A DNA stretch of 64,000 nucleotides from positions 1 through 64,000 of the forward strand of contig NKYR01000106.1 of assembly GCA_003184365.1 (NCBI GenBank). The letters run 5' to 3'. Below the pieces are notes generated by a model, which had not been told where the DNA came from, did no database searches, and was given only the letters and a program-made list of their open reading frames with translations. A program made the translations under genes and the position numbers. This document shows positions 9,728 to 20,948 of this stretch, piece after piece; position 1 is the first letter of the stretch; each line of letters opens with the position of its first letter. The DNA comes from Evernia prunastri. Its lineage: Eukaryota; Ascomycota; Lecanoromycetes; Lecanorales; Parmeliaceae.

Positions 9728-10453
9728 ATGTCTTCTTCATCCACAACCAACAATGATGGCGCCCCTTGCCATCTCCTCAAACTCCCGTTGGAGATACAGC
9801 ATTGCATCTTCCGCTTCGTCATGCCTTACCGCATCCGTCCCTGCAAATCCCCGTCGGAGATAGTCTTTGAAGATAAGGACGAGCAAGAGCCCTTAATTGC
9901 CCTCTTCCTCATCAACAAGCATATCTATGAACAGATATCATACGTTCTCTATCGACATAGTCACTTTCTCATCTCAGTCAACCCCTTTATAGCCACTTGC
10001 GCGGCCCTCGAGTCCCCAATCCGCTGGGAACTAGTTCAGACGGAACGCATGTCCGTCAAGATGGCAAGCAGAATCAGGCATGTCGATATTGACCTTGGCT
10101 GGGTGCGACAGCGGAAACTACTCTCTGTCACTGTATTGAACATGCACTTGGTCCCACTGCTGGAGTACATTTGTGAGCACCTGAGAGCTTTCCCATGTCT
10201 GCAGACTCTCACAGTGAGATGGACCAAGGATAGAGTCTTCAAGGTTAGGCCGAGGTTCGAGCTTGCAAACTTCATACTGGGACCTCTGGAACAATTGCAG
10301 GCGGACTTGCCCCGTTTGCGGATCACTATTCAAGCGACACACCAACAAAGCAATAATGAGACTGAAGGTAACCGTAGCGACTCGGACATCTATCTCAAGT
10401 TGCACGACTACATGTCCGAGCTTAGGGAAACGGGGAGCAATTCAACGTGGTGA
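9728..10453 (+). CDS. F-box/2EXR-like fungal protein, copy 1
   Basis: Single-exon protein of 241 residues, ATG at 9728. The N-terminal region has the pattern of the fungal F-box-like/2EXR families: LLKLPLEIQHCIFRFVMPYRI, then a second motif LFLINKHIYEQISYVLYRHSHFLIS where these proteins show 'L..N.Q.Y.EA..VLY....F'. A later block (RIRHVDIDLG...LQTLTVRW) matches the third conserved patch seen in its neighbours. Members are usually uncharacterised; binding to Skp1 or a role in ubiquitination is inferred from F-box resemblance only. It heads a run of related genes (10791, 13769, 14439) on the same strand, so local tandem duplication is likely. Confidence 0.7.
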   Translation: MSSSSTTNNDGAPCHLLKLPLEIQHCIFRFVMPYRIRPCKSPSEIVFEDKDEQEPLIALFLINKHIYEQISYVLYRHSHFLISVNPFIATCAALESPIRWELVQTERMSVKMASRIRHVDIDLGWVRQRKLLSVTVLNMHLVPLLEYICEHLRAFPCLQTLTVRWTKDRVFKVRPRFELANFILGPLEQLQADLPRLRITIQATHQQSNNETEGNRSDSDIYLKLHDYMSELRETGSNSTW

Positions 10454-10790
10454 AAACCTGTTAGGGTTCGAATCACCAACTTTGGCACTAGGCTTAAGTG
10501 TCCGTGTTGAGTATCCACAATGGCTTTCCATCACCAATGCGAGGACCAAGGGGATTAAAGCACGGGCTCGAGACCGTCGGGACTGTCACAGAACAAGAAA
10601 ACGCAAATTGTCTCAAATTATCAACCTTTAGGAAGTTGCGCTCCCACTGCGTCGTAAAAGCCCAAATGCACTTTCTACTTTTCGTCATCTTCGCAACCTC
10701 TCTTGCATTTTTAATTTCTATTCTTGGAAGCCCACCAAGTCACGCACGCTCCTTACGTGATTTCCCATAAACCACGGATAAAGACCATAG

Positions 10791-11660
10791 ATGATGTCCA
10801 CGGGCAATACCCAATACCGCTCTCTCCTTATGGAAATTCCTACAGAACTACGGCACGAAATCTACCGCCATGTCCGTGGCTTTACCCTTCCCAATCTCGT
10901 TCTACCTAGGTGGATCCAACAGATGCAGCGTTGGCATGAATATCCAACCGGATATCCAGTAGCAGCAGAGCCCATCGTCGCAAGCTCTTTCACCAACCTC
11001 CAGCTTTCCAACCGTAAAGTCTACCATGAAGCATCCGACATTCTTTACCTAGACTGCCAATTTTCCTTCATCATTGCTCCGTGCCACGCCTCTTTCTTGG
11101 ATGCATGTCTGCTGTCGGGATGGCCCAATCAGCAGATACAAGACAACAGCTACATTCATAGGATAAGAACCGTCGCAGTAAAAGCAAACTGGGACGAATA
11201 TGACTGGGCCCACCTTCGGGAATCCTCATGGACCAATTGGGAGGACATAACGTCCATGATTTGTCGCGAACTACTCGGATTCTCTGGCCTGCGAAGGCTT
11301 ACCTTGGATTGGAAAGTACCTAATCCGCATGAGGCTCTTCAGCCAACGAAACAGCAATGGCTATCGATCTCTCCATACTTCGAGAGATTGCTGGAGAAAC
11401 GCCCTGAGATGGAAATAGAGGTGCTAGCCTGGCAAATAATACCGGGAAGCTTGCCATCCAGGCATCTGGAGATTCGCAAGCCTTTCAAGGAATACACTCA
11501 AGAGCTTCTACCGACCATCCAAAGGCCCCAACACATGGCTTTGTGTCACCGCAATGTAGAGTATCCAAGTTACCACTTGCCACCAGAGTCTCTTTTCGAG
11601 CCGAGATATTCGAATTTTCAATGGCCGTCCATCTCATCTAGGCTTTTACAGGGTTCATGA
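10791..11660 (+). CDS. F-box/2EXR-like fungal protein, copy 2
   Basis: Single-exon protein of 289 residues. The start is ATG at 10791 or the adjacent in-frame ATG at 10794. The same three patches as its neighbours are present in order: LLMEIPTELRHEIYRHVRGF, LQLSNRKVYHEASDILYLDCQFSFI and IHRIRTVAVKAN...GLRRLTLDWKV. Divergence from copy 1 is high outside these patches, so the duplication is old or diversification is fast. It lies 337 bp downstream of copy 1 on the same strand. Function unknown. Confidence 0.7.
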   Translation: MMSTGNTQYRSLLMEIPTELRHEIYRHVRGFTLPNLVLPRWIQQMQRWHEYPTGYPVAAEPIVASSFTNLQLSNRKVYHEASDILYLDCQFSFIIAPCHASFLDACLLSGWPNQQIQDNSYIHRIRTVAVKANWDEYDWAHLRESSWTNWEDITSMICRELLGFSGLRRLTLDWKVPNPHEALQPTKQQWLSISPYFERLLEKRPEMEIEVLAWQIIPGSLPSRHLEIRKPFKEYTQELLPTIQRPQHMALCHRNVEYPSYHLPPESLFEPRYSNFQWPSISSRLLQGS

Positions 11661-12071
11661 TAATGGGCCAACCCGCCCGCACTGGCGGTCTTTGACTGTT
11701 TTATGCCTCACACCGAGGCGTCAGGAATTCCGAAACCAGAGCAACCTGTGGATAGTGGTGGTCTACACATCGGTTCTATACATACTTCTGAGAGGACTCG
11801 ATTTGGTTAAGAGGAAACTCATAGAGTGAGGATGCATGAAACGCGTCGAGATCGAATGAAACACTTTTGTTTAATCTGGCCAATTGATTGAGCTATCGCG
11901 CTCTGCCTGCTCGCTAGAGGGTCCAGGCGCTTGGATACTTGCAGTCTTCCGCAATGTCAGTCGCGCCTCTTGCGACAAATGCACTTGAAATATTATTCAT
12001 GTTCGGTGTACTATTCAAATCTTAGAATCAACGCATACATTTCCTCTTTATGTCTCGCATGATCCCTGACA

Positions 12072-13136
12072 ATGCTGTCTACAATCTTCATACATCTCAG
12101 CGTCTTCGTCCTAGTATCCACATCAATCTCCCAGAAACGCCAAGGTGCGTCAATCTCAAGTGCTTGTAAACAGACTAGCACGGCCAATGACATTCATCAC
12201 ACTTTAGGAAGCTATGACATTACCCGCAGCGGCCGCTACACCATCGTCAACTGCGGCAACCACGATGCGGCCCGTCTCGTCAGCCTACTCGACAACCTCT
12301 GGACAGTCTTACAGCCCTCGATCCGTGACTCCTCGCTCCTCTCGCCTAGCCCTGCCTATCGCACCTTCTTCAACTACGCATACAGCGCCCCATACGTGAG
12401 GCAGCTGCTCTCGAACGTGACCTCCGGCGTCTCCCTCTACCCAGCCGAGGAACGCTTCCAGCAGACAGGCTCGCCGCTGTTCATGTGCGTAACACAGGCC
12501 GGGCAACTCGTGGGCCAGCGTGGAGGGATCGACTATTATTTGCAGTGCGTTCTCGATCCCCACGACAGTCTGATCCCCATCAGCGGCACGCCTTACATCG
12601 TCGTCTGCCCGTATCTCTTCTCGAGCGGAGTCCCGGACTCGCCGCCGGCGGACACATGTCTAACGGTCGATAATTCCATCCGTCGCTTTCAGGAAACGGG
12701 GCTGGACTTTACGAAATTCAGAGTCTGGATTCTGCTCGAGGGCATCTTGCGGTATTACATCTACGCCACGACCGCCTCTTCGGCCGCCTTCGCGACGGAC
12801 GTGAATAAATGCGTGAGGCTGGGAACGAAGGAGATGGCGGAGAACCCGAGCAACTACGTTTACTACGTCGCTAGTAAGCCTTGCCCACTCCCCCCCTCCT
12901 TCTCGCTAAAAGCTCTCTCGGAGGAGGCAACGGCTGAAATCTTCAATGTAGGTGTCTACGGCCAATGTCGGGATTTCCCAGACTTCTCCGTACCGAGACG
13001 ACGGCCGTTGGAGAACGCGACGACGCCGGACTTGATTCGCGCGGATGATGGGGCCCCGAATTCGACGGATGCTGTTGATATTGCTGTCTCCAGTCAGGAT
13101 GTGGTGGTGGACCTGTCGGGTAGCATGGACACGTGA
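12072..13136 (+). CDS. Secreted zincin-like (metallopeptidase-fold) protein with degenerate active site
   Basis: Single exon, 354 residues. A signal peptide is predicted from residues 1-20. The body follows the layout of fungal secreted lysine-endopeptidase-like/zincin proteins: an N-terminal YTIVNCG patch, SPAYRTFFNYAYS, many cysteines, a helix at the expected metal site, then NPSNYVYYVASKPC. The helix reads RVWILLEGILRYYIYAT. Active relatives have a HExxH motif here, so EGILR suggests loss of both zinc-binding histidines and the catalytic glutamate. The C-terminal 60 residues are low-complexity with possible N-glycosylation sites. The family assignment rests on remembered layout and is moderate. 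A non-catalytic secreted effector or scaffold is one possible role (inference). It sits within the F-box-like cluster. Confidence 0.6.
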   Translation: MLSTIFIHLSVFVLVSTSISQKRQGASISSACKQTSTANDIHHTLGSYDITRSGRYTIVNCGNHDAARLVSLLDNLWTVLQPSIRDSSLLSPSPAYRTFFNYAYSAPYVRQLLSNVTSGVSLYPAEERFQQTGSPLFMCVTQAGQLVGQRGGIDYYLQCVLDPHDSLIPISGTPYIVVCPYLFSSGVPDSPPADTCLTVDNSIRRFQETGLDFTKFRVWILLEGILRYYIYATTASSAAFATDVNKCVRLGTKEMAENPSNYVYYVASKPCPLPPSFSLKALSEEATAEIFNVGVYGQCRDFPDFSVPRRRPLENATTPDLIRADDGAPNSTDAVDIAVSSQDVVVDLSGSMDT

Positions 13137-13768
13137 TTGACATGGATTTCGGGGATGCGAATAGAGCACCAGCGCAGATCAAAAGCATTCTGACCTTCTT
13201 CTTTGAACCGCCGTTGAGAGTGAGACTCACATTTCATAACAACTATGAGGCTCGAGTGCCGGATGAGCTGTAGCAGATGAAGGCAGTATGTCTCCTAGGT
13301 TTACCGTTTTATCGTCGTTGGATTTTCGCCGTATCAAAGCAGCTGTACAAACCCTGCAGTCACTTTCTCAGCTTCCCTCCGTCCCTTTCGCCATATCGAA
13401 ACAACTGAAAAAAAACCCGCAGTCTCTTTCCGACCATCCTTCCATCCCTACCGAAGGTGATATATGGCAGCCAAGGCTAGGTTCGCCTAGCGGTGAGCAG
13501 ATTTTGAGATTTTCATGAGCCGTAGCGTCTAAGTCTCGAGCATGTTTTCCCGTCCGTGAGAGACTTCAAAAGGTGGAAGCTTTGCTCCGTCTTCTCTCAA
13601 ACGCACAGACGCCCATCTCTTCACCCAGTCGTATCAGCCCCAATCTTCCTAATGGAGCCAACGAATCAAAACATGGCCTCTTCGTTAAAAGTCAACCAGA
13701 AAGCCCCCATCCCCTTTTTTGATCTTCCCGGCTAAGTCCGCAATAAAATCTATTATTACGCGCTGAGA

Positions 13769-14140
13769 ATGGCGGAGGTCCATCATCCCAGTGCTTGCGA
13801 TCCGAGACTGAGTGGCATCCAAGCTCTTTTCCGCGCTCGCGCCGATCTCCGCCGTCTCAAGACCGTCCGAATACAGTTGATCGGTTCTTGTGGTTGGTGG
13901 CCGGCACACACACTCAACAGGCTGCAGCATGAAGACCGTCGTAAGATCCTGCAGGCATTTGTCAGGTTTCAGGCGAGAGTTCCGGATTTGAAAATTGAAG
14001 TTGAAACCGGACGGAAAATGCACCGAGTTGACGGTGGCCTGAGAACGTCCCGGGATTGGGTCTTGGAGCTGGAAGAGTATATGGAAAAAGAGCTTGCTAT
14101 GCCTCGGAGACGAATTGTTGGGCCAGAAGGCGAGGAGTAG
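13769..14140 (+). pseudogene. 5'-truncated F-box-like paralogue
   Basis: A 123-residue frame that resembles only the C-terminal portion of the neighbouring F-box-like proteins: LRRLKTVRIQLIGSCGWW, then a helical stretch and a DLKIEVETG block comparable to the PEMEIEVLAW and PGVEITVQRP patches of copies 2 and 3. The N-terminal LP.E.R..IYR and NRQIYxEA patches are absent, and no matching exon was found in the preceding 600 bp. It is most simply a truncated duplicate. It might still be expressed from the ATG at 13769. Confidence 0.45.
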
Positions 14141-14438
14141 GAGCTGATAAGTCTGGGCCGGGAGCCCCTTACGATACGTCTCCGGTCCGGGGTCTGGGTC
14201 TTCACATAGTAACCCAGAGAAACCACTCCGTCAACACAGAAGTGGTCTATTTTCACAGAATTCACCATCTTCATTCTCAACAAACATTGGCACACGTCAA
14301 CAACACTCAGCAAGCCGCCTGTCACACGTCACTTCACACCATTACCACTGCGACTCGTCATCCATTTCAAATTGAATACGCCTTAAGAATAAACCTCTCA
14401 TCCGCAACTCACTTCGTCATAGCATCAAATCAGTCGAC

Positions 14439-15293
14439 ATGGACAGCGTCTCGCTTCCGCAGCCATCATTATCGTTGTCGTCAACTACTAAGGCGCTCAC
14501 CTCCAAGCACGTCAACGAAACCCCGCCTCTTCCCCCTTCCAAGGAACTCCAATTCCCCTTCCTCACCCTCCCCTTCGAACTCCGCGATCCCATCTACCGT
14601 TTCGCCCTTATAGCTTCCCCAATACGCACCAGTCGATACCATCACTGGTTCAAACCAGGTTTCAAGCCCGACGTGCGTAAAAATCGCGCATTACCATGCC
14701 TCAGCCTCCTCCTCGCCAACCGCCAGATCTATGGCGAAGCCTCACAAGTCCTCTACCGCGAAGGCCGCTTCATTATCCCCGGGTTTCTGACGCAGCCGAT
14801 GGAGCCGACTCTGAGATTCTACAAACCATCAACGGACGAACTGTCTCGGTTCGATCTGACGGCCCTGGATGAGAAATGGTACCAGCACATCCGACACGTC
14901 GAGATCGAAATCGGCGACTACGCCTCTAAGTACCCCGTCCCAGCGTACTCATGGCTTGGAACAGTGGCCAGTTCAGGGTGGCTCTTGAGGCAGTTCCCGG
15001 ACCTGAAAACAGTCACCGTATCGTGGCAATCATACACGAAGAAGTTGCAAATTGTGACGTTGCCAGACTTCAACGTTCTTACATCACACAGTTCCCCCAT
15101 CAAAGGGTGGTGGCTCGTCCAAAAGATGTGGGGCATAAGGGAGTTCGGGCAGAGCCATCCCGGTGTTGAGATAACCGTGCAGAGGCCGCCGAAGAATGTG
15201 AGGTTTACGAACCTGCTCAGAAAACAGAATGCGGAGGTGGGTTTGGCTGAGTTCGTGGCGAAGAATGAGATGAAGAAGAAGAACAGCGATTAG
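14439..15293 (+). CDS. F-box/2EXR-like fungal protein, copy 3
   Basis: Single exon, 284 residues, ATG at 14439. The three family patches are clear: FLTLPFELRDPIYRFALIA, LLLANRQIYGEASQVLYREGRFIIPG and HIRHVEIEIGDYAS...DLKTVTVSWQSY. A Ser/Pro-rich leader of about 45 residues precedes the first patch and a Lys-rich tail ends the protein. A longer open frame at 14056-14613 overlaps the start in another phase and is a shadow. Function unknown; possible adaptor of an SCF-type ligase by resemblance only. Confidence 0.72.
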   Translation: MDSVSLPQPSLSLSSTTKALTSKHVNETPPLPPSKELQFPFLTLPFELRDPIYRFALIASPIRTSRYHHWFKPGFKPDVRKNRALPCLSLLLANRQIYGEASQVLYREGRFIIPGFLTQPMEPTLRFYKPSTDELSRFDLTALDEKWYQHIRHVEIEIGDYASKYPVPAYSWLGTVASSGWLLRQFPDLKTVTVSWQSYTKKLQIVTLPDFNVLTSHSSPIKGWWLVQKMWGIREFGQSHPGVEITVQRPPKNVRFTNLLRKQNAEVGLAEFVAKNEMKKKNSD

Positions 15294-18200
15294 TAGTGAG
15301 GGAGGGAAGTGAGTGCTGGGATTCGTGGGGGCTATGTTGGGAAGTGCGAGACTGGATAGATGCGGTAGCGAGATGGGGTTCTATGACCGGAAAGAGCCTT
15401 TGTCCCTGCTCTTCTTGCGGATGATGCTATCGATCCAGGGGGATTGAGACAGAGTATCTAGTGCGTGCAAACTACTTCAACCTTTCTGACCTTGCGCAAA
15501 CTTAGAGCAATGGCCTGGTCGATTGATGCTTACTGTTAAAACATACAATGTGATGAATACTTCAACATCAAGCGCGCTTGACGCCTCTGCCGAGTCAAAT
15601 ATTACCGGTGTCCAACTAATCTCTGTTGCTCATTACTTAACCTAGCACAACCATAGACATCAACATCGAAACCAACATCCTCCGCTCTGTCTTGTCTCGT
15701 CATAAGAGAAAGCAACGATGCCGTTCCCCAAAAGAAAAATCCTTGTCCAACCCAGAGCCACCCACAGTAGACACTAGCCAGACGGAGCTCATCGAAGAAT
15801 CCGCAAAGTATGAAAAACACTCTCCCAGTGAGTTAGTCCTCCGCCTCAGATGGTCCACGCGATAGTCACTCCTTCAAAACAACTGAGAAAAGTTCAGGCT
15901 GGGGCTATCACTTGCAAAGGGAGTTGAGGAGCAAGATTGCATAACTACGAGATAATCCTACCGCCGCGCTCCAACCTCTCCACCACTGCTCGCAGTGGAC
16001 GAACCTGACTGAAAACTTCAGCAACACACGGACTAAGAGCCAGTGTCTGCAGCTGATGCTTGCTCACCTCACCATTGTTTGAGGGAGGATAGCTCGTCAA
16101 AGAAGAGGGGGGAGGGAGGGGGCTGAGACACCGGTTAGGTAGGTGCAGCTTCGTCCCTCTTGACCTCGTTTCAGGCACGATTCCCGGAGCTCGTCCTCCA
16201 GTGTCTATACACTGAATAGCAAATCCCAGATTTCAAGAGCAGTCAATCTCAACGCAACGAGCTCCAGAGCAAGAGCCAAGACCGCTGTTCAAAGCAACGA
16301 CTCGATTTCGGGCCTCCCAGGCAGACCTTTACACACCCATCAGACAGATAACGCAAGAATGCGCAGCAGCAATCCACGCGGCCTGAGACTTCGACACCAG
16401 AGTCCCGGGACAAAGAGAGGGGTGCAAGCACCGCTGCTGAACTACCTACTACTTCCGAGAACGCAGACAGTACCCAGGAAGAGATCAGAAATCATCATTG
16501 AAGCAGAGGCGGGGTTCCACAAGTAAAGTTCCATGCTCAAGACTCTGCTGTGCAAGTTATCTGGGTGACTCTCCGCGCAGAGGGTGAAAAAGTCGGCTTC
16601 GGTCTTCTAGAGAGAGGGGTCTGTAAGTTATGAGTTTTTGGTGCAAGGATCTTTGAAGAGAATTCGGCGTGTGTATGATTTGATGAAATCATGACGGGCT
16701 CGGCGAATAGCCATGGAGAAAGGTCAATGGCTAGAGAGCGACCAAGAGACCTAAAAGGGAAGGAAGTCTCTGAGCTCAAAGTGTCAGGCCACACCATAGT
16801 CAATTGTTACCAGATCGCCAGCTTTCGACACCGCATTTCACACCTTTTCACACAGCGCAGCAAAATAAACCGTTCAGAATCCCTTTCTGCATACAATGTT
16901 ACAAGAAGACATCCACTCGACGCCCCACTCCAGCCTCTCAAGCCTGATGTCGAGTTTTCTCAACCGCAATGCCTTCAAGACCCTTTATACCAATACGTGG
17001 CTCTGACGCTGCACATACGTACATCACAAACGAACTGCAAGGACGATGCCCACCCAAATTTCTACGACCCAAGTCTTCATAGCTGGCAATTGAACCATCA
17101 TGATTGCAGATCCTACACCTCGCCAGATCCTCCACCGCGGTCAAAGTGCAAGTAAGAACAGTCCATAGCGACATAGGCATCAGCATCGCAGCACCCTACC
17201 CACAGCCGCAGCTTCCACGTCCGATGAAACCGACGCACTTGACGCATTGGCTTTCCCGCCTCCTACAGCCAGCCGCACCGCCTGATCAGCTGCGATTACT
17301 CTTCAAATCCTTTTCTAGTACTTGAATCCCAGCTCCTCACCTCAGACGCACACCCCAGCGCGCCACCGCAGCGCTGCAACGAAACAGCAATTCGAATGTC
17401 CGAGCGCGACGAGCTCCGAGCGCCGAGCGTGGACTGGGACCGTTTCCTCCTCACAAGCAACAAGTGATGGTTAAGACCCGCGGCTCGTCTGGTAGCAAGG
17501 GGGAACCTTATCGCAGCCACCTTCACACCTAAAGAAATCCAACATACACAAATATCAAACACACCTCAATCAGCCAAAGCGCTTCGATCTGACCTGACAC
17601 GCGCACACAACGTGCTCGCAGTCGACACCCGCAGCCACAGCCTCGCGCCCGCCCTCGAGATTCAGAAACACCCTCGCATCTCTCATCCCTCCATCATTGG
17701 TGCCTAATCATCTAAACAAGACCAACCTCCACAAGCGGAGTACCGAACCCTCATCTCGTCTCTAGGCATGCGTGACCCAATCCCTCCCTCTACCCCAACA
17801 AGCCACCTCGCCAGATGATGCCTCCTCTCCTCTTCAAACCCCAGGACCCCATTGACAAGCTCTCCAAGCCCCTCCAACAACAGAACCTTCCGCAAATCTC
17901 TCAAACCCTAACAAACCACACCGTCCCGCAAAATCTACTCGCCACCCAACATCAACCGAGCACACAACCTTAACCGCCTCCGTGAAAGCGCCTCGGCCCC
18001 AACTCCGAAAAGCTCCATACCCCGGCTGAGATCAGCGCTTGATCAATAATCAACTCTCTGACCCTCCCCGCCGCAACCCACTCAAGGGAGCTCGCACCGT
18101 CAAACTCGCCAAAGCCAAACACAGAAGGCGTGGAAGGCGGGCGATTTAAACCCCGTAAGCGTACAATTCCATTCGCTGCGAGGACGGAGTAATCGGACAC

Positions 18201-20112
18201 ACGTGAAGATAGGGCAAATCATCTTTTCCAAATAAGGAAGGGGATCCTTCTTCAGATACGGGGTTGCACGTGGCGAGGGTCGGATGCCGGAAACAGCGTC
18301 GAACTTTCGCGGTGGATGGGGAAGTAAGCAGAGCACGAGCACGAGCACGAGCACATGGTTCAAGCTCTGGACGCGTAAGACGTGCTGGCCACGTGTGCTC
18401 ACCACCTGAGATGATAGAGTCATTTCCCAGCCGTGGCGAGCCGGAGGATAGGGGGGTGCATTCAGCATCCGACACTGAAAAACCGAGAACTAGAGCCTCA
18501 TAAACCGAGTCTCCCCAGCTCAGTCTCCGCCTCTACTCAGCCCTCGCGCTCCAAGACTCCGCGTCCGACAACCACTCAGCTGAACCCTCAATGACCACCC
18601 TCAAGAGTCAAAGAAGAGCGTACATGAATGCAGCCCGCAAGCCGGTCCCGCGTTTGTCAGAGGAGAAGGCATGCTGAGGATTTGTTATCGTTAGCAGACG
18701 ACGACACTTTATAGCACCTCTGGGCTATATTGTCCAATTCAAGTGTGGATGTGGTTGTGTGAAGTGAGAATCGGAGAGATTGACAAATCTAGCACCGACG
18801 TCCAAGGGCAAAGAGTGTTTCTTTACTTTGATGAGTAAGAGTGCTTTGGATATCAAGTGTTGGATGGAAGCTATCCCACCGAACGAAACCCCCCCATCGT
18901 CAACCTGGTGACTCTCCTTCCTTCTCACCCAATAATCATATCCTACCCCAAAATCCCCTCCAAAGTCCCCTCCAAGCTCGTCTCAAACCTCTTTTCCTAT
19001 CAAACCTCTCCCCCTCACACCTCTTCACTCTCCACCCTCTCCTCTCCACCCTCGCAACATCATCCCCATCCCCAAGCACCGCACCGTATCCCACCCAAAC
19101 TGCTCCTTCCCCACTGAGGAAGATACAGAGACTCACCCCGTCTCAAATCTAATAATCTCAGCAAAACATCATGATATACATCCCATATCCTAGCCTCACA
19201 TCCTGGCCTGGGCCTGGCCCGGGAGGGTTCTCCGATCTCAGTGATAAAAGGTCACTTTACCAAACCTCTCATTCCACAAAACTCACCCACAACCCAACAA
19301 CACAAGCTCAGATACCAACCACTCCATCCGCTATCCCTTTCGCAGTCATCATTCACAATCAAACCGCAAACAACCCCTCCCTCCCCCCCAAAAAGCGATC
19401 CCAACTCTCCTCATCAAAAACCCGTAGCACTGCAAAGACAAGACAGAACGTTTCGACACTCTCGCCTCCTCTTGCCTCCCCATGGTACCAGGACATGGCA
19501 GTTGCATACGAGTCGAATAAGATACCACCAAAATAGTCACGATACTGGAATGGCAACCCTACCTAACCGGATCAGGGTTGCAAAATGGACCTGGGGTATC
19601 TAGTCACCACAAAGCCCTGATCAGATCTCACTCACTCACTCATGCTCGCATTCCCAAGCCTGAGATAAATGGACAAAAAGTACCGGAGAAGGACAGAGTA
19701 GAAGCATTGCAAAAAATCCAGAGCCTGCGCGAGGCACTGTCCACATCCCTTGAAAATAGCCGATGCTTACATGCACCATGGCAGGACATTCTAATATATC
19801 AGCCGAGCATCTCACAGAGGCAGGATTGTCTGCAGGAAAATGGAGATTCGGTTTGGGTGGATGCGATCAGTCATTGGACCTTGCTTCATTAAGAGGCATT
19901 CAAAGCTTGGCTTGGATAGCAACGCAGAACAGTACATCATACTCCCCAAGTCGATAACCGATAAGCAAGACCAATGTATCACCAACTCTAGCAGCTCTTA
20001 ATGTACCCTCGATTCTGATCCAAACGAAAATCCCTTCTTATCACCGTCCGCTTCCGTAGAGTATTCCATCCGGGGTACGAATTCCCGTCAAGCCCAAGTG
20101 GTAGGAATGCGC
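15294..20112. other. Gene-poor stretch of about 4.8 kb
   Basis: No frame here shows a recognisable domain, consistent codon bias or splice-linked continuity. Most apparent frames are short and proline/serine-rich. Long pyrimidine-rich tracts occupy about 17,150-17,950 and 18,890-19,450, and a GAGCAC microsatellite lies near 18,325-18,352. Some pieces (for example around 15,660-15,800 and 17,160-17,330) look like eroded coding sequence, but no parent could be named. Confidence 0.4.
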
Positions 20113-20948
20113 TCAAATCTCAGTATTCATCGTGGGCAGAGCCAAATTCTTGTTCACCAGGTCCACAGCCAACATCGGGTCCGCGGCGATGACTTCGTGG
20201 AACTCCGGCATCGGCGAGAGCTGCTCCCAATGCTCCCGGACGTAGATGATCATCAGAGCACGGACCGGGTCCGATTCCGGCGTGCTGCCGTAGGCCAGGG
20301 AAATGATGGCGATCAGATGCGCCATGTCGGGCCGAGGCTGCGCGGACCCGAACTCGTCCTTCATGGCGACATCGAGCTTCCGACTCGCAAGGAAGCCGAG
20401 TCCGCAAAAGCCGTACTTGTGCGCCAGGACGTAGACCTGGGCGTTCGTGTGGGCGGGCGAGAGGTAGGATGGGTCCGGGGAGCCGCCGTATTCGAACACG
20501 GGTCCCTCCGGGTAGTCCATGACGTGGCAGTATTCGACCATGCGGGCGACGGAGGGCATGTGATCCTCGGGCAGCGGAATGCGCCTGGTGGCCGCTTCCT
20601 GCAAAACGCAAACGCAACTCAGTCCCACGGCGGCATTTTGGCGAACGGACACGATCCGGAGCTCACCATGAAGCCGCCCTCGCAGCAAACGGCGAAGAAC
20701 TTTGACCGTGCCTTCAGGAGAAAGCTGTGGACTTCGAATGTCTTGGGACCGCAGACCAGCGTGAAGTCGCCCTCCTTTGCTATTAACAGCCTGTGGGTCG
20801 GTTGTTAGTTGCTTCCTGCATCGAAAGCCCCGACAGGATCGATTTGACTCTACCTCTTCATTACCATCTTCTGCTCTGCAAGCACAATCCCCATTACCAT
20901 TTTCTGCCCTCCAAGCACAGAACCTCTGTACGCGGGTTCGATAGACAT
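20113..20948 (-). CDS. BTB/POZ domain protein
   Basis: Three exons on the minus strand: 20948-20854, 20790-20667 and 20598-20113, with GT-AG introns of 63 and 68 nt, giving 234 residues. The BTB core reads GDFTLVCGPKTFEVHSFLLKARSKFF, then intron 2, then the EAATRRIPLPEDHMPSVARMVEYCHVMDY segment. The downstream region (AQVYVLAHKYGFCGLGFLASRKL) is the usual helical continuation of fungal BTB proteins. These often dimerise or bind Cul3, but no partner domain is present here. The start is uncertain: in-frame ATGs lie at 20948, 20900 and 20867, and an AG just before 20948 allows a further upstream exon. The N-terminal leader contains a 33-bp in-frame tandem duplication. Confidence 0.8.
20859..20924. 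repeat. 33-bp tandem duplication inside the BTB gene leader
   Basis: Two head-to-tail copies (20859-20891 and 20892-20924) start with CATTACCAT and share most bases. Being 33 bp, the duplication adds 11 residues in frame: on the minus strand each copy encodes a QK-MVM segment, producing two alternative start-like ATG clusters. Confidence 0.7.

Noticed and set aside
10446..10490. Possible tRNA T-arm (GGGTTCGAATC)
   Set aside because: The flanking bases do not form the five-base T-stem, and no acceptor or anticodon arm was found nearby.
19010..19600. Several overlapping plus-strand frames of 86-121 residues
   Set aside because: Low-complexity Ser/Pro/Thr composition from a pyrimidine-rich tract; three frames are equally open, which argues against coding.
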